The translations under genes were made by a program, and so were the position numbers. A stretch of DNA of 64,000 nucleotides, from contig NZ_JAHCDN010000001.1 in assembly GCF_018413605.1 (NCBI RefSeq), forward strand, positions 558,001 to 622,000, in the 5' to 3' direction. How positions within the stretch are numbered: the first letter of the stretch is position 1; every line of letters starts with the position of its first letter. This document shows, piece by piece, positions 63,737 through 64,000 of this stretch. Source of the stretch: Variovorax sp. PCZ-1 (lineage in GTDB: Bacteria; Pseudomonadota; Gammaproteobacteria; Burkholderiales; Burkholderiaceae_C). The notes below the pieces were generated by a model, which did not search any database, was not told where the DNA came from, and was given only the letters and a program-made list of their open reading frames with translations.

Positions 63737-64000
63737 TCAGGGTGTTTGCGGCCGCACGCTCACCTCTTGGCTTGCAACACGCTGAAACCCAAGTGAAGTA
63801 TGCACTAACAGAGCGCCGGTATGGTCCACGCCCTGAGCTTTCCCTTGAAGGCCATCACTCAAAGCCACATCACGGCCTTTCAGCCCGTCTCGCGCTGCAA
63901 AACGACCAGAAAAGGCTGCAAAGCCTGCGCGCTCAAATTCCAGCAAATCCCCCAGTAATGGGGCAAAAAGCCGCTCCAAGGCCGTTTTTGGGCTGCTGGC
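63737..64000 (-). CDS. birA: Biotin-[acetyl-CoA-carboxylase] ligase, C-terminal part
   Basis: Open from the window end to a stop at 63737; 87 residues seen. LLGDLLEFERAGFAAF and GKAQGVDHTGALLVHT match the end of the BirA catalytic domain and the C-terminal domain. The gene's start lies outside. In related bacteria a coaX gene often follows birA; here the SPOR gene does. Confidence 0.75.
   Translation of the reverse strand, partial: ASSPKTALERLFAPLLGDLLEFERAGFAAFSGRFAARDGLKGRDVALSDGLQGKAQGVDHTGALLVHTSLGFQRVASQEVSVRPQTP

Overview
The window looks like chromosomal DNA of a betaproteobacterium, most likely Burkholderiales / Comamonadaceae. The reasons are the gene order folC - SPOR protein - cvpA - purF, a PhaM-type PHA granule protein, a birA / SPOR pair, and several short palindromic repeat families that I associate with that family. 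Coding density is high and base composition is moderately GC-rich, except for two AT-richer islands: the retron at 14.9-16.7 kb and a DUF4145 gene at 44.5-45.1 kb. No prophage, transposase gene, rRNA operon or CRISPR array was seen.

Region by region. 0-4.8 kb: a minus-strand 3-sulfolactate operon (suyA, suyB, slcC, comC, then the start of a secreted protein), divergent from a GntR/HutC regulator, with a 14-bp palindrome between them. 4.8-7.5 kb: an inositol-phosphatase-like enzyme, an enoyl-CoA hydratase-like protein and an ABC solute-binding protein. 7.6-14.8 kb: PhaM, a FIST sensor, an SDR/LysR pair, a ceramidase-like membrane protein and an MFS-acyltransferase fusion. 14.9-16.7 kb: a single-gene retron, in which a structured ncRNA bounded by a perfect 14-bp inverted repeat lies just upstream of a reverse transcriptase fused to a TOPRIM domain. 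16.8-22.0 kb: a minus-strand catabolic/ABC operon (creatininase-like, ATPase, permease, amidohydrolase, FAD oxidase) without its own binding protein. 22-28.3 kb: AlaX, DsbD, a redoxin, DUF2726, a HAD hydrolase, a rhodanese and DUF2214. 28.4-32.7 kb: acyl-CoA dehydrogenase, SDR and thiolase, then YidB and an ArsC-like protein. 32.8-41.1 kb: folC, SPOR, cvpA, purF, FKBP, metZ, gltX. 41.2-50.8 kb: photolyase, a ModE-like regulator, DUF4145, a CNNM/CBS protein, apaH, PPK2, rsuA, rhlE. 50.8-55.8 kb: a Crp-type regulator, an APH-like kinase with an acyl-CoA dehydrogenase, serS. 55.9-57.2 kb: a likely metal-handling group (His/Met-rich secreted protein, HMA chaperone, Crp/Fnr regulator). 57.2-64 kb: tRNA-Ser(CGA), DUF2237, SPFH and NfeD proteins, an Orn/Lys/Arg decarboxylase, a CSD-DUF1294 protein, a SPOR protein and the 3' part of birA.

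The most striking non-gene content is repeats. Family A (about 40 bp, core GCACTTTGCGCAGATTCT) has 18 recognisable copies, nine of them read as protein inside genes. Family B is a palindrome of about 80 bp (four copies and one diverged relative). Family C is a CGCAAA-rich long hairpin (three copies, each between two genes of one operon). Family D is an element of about 270-280 bp (two copies, opposite orientation) built of nested hairpins, whose outermost arms are self-complementary but different in each copy.

The best candidates for a second look are the RT-TOPRIM retron, the family D elements and the coding use of family A. The sulfolactate pathway is recognisable from known systems, but its regulator, the coupled phosphatase and the transporter are not settled by sequence alone.
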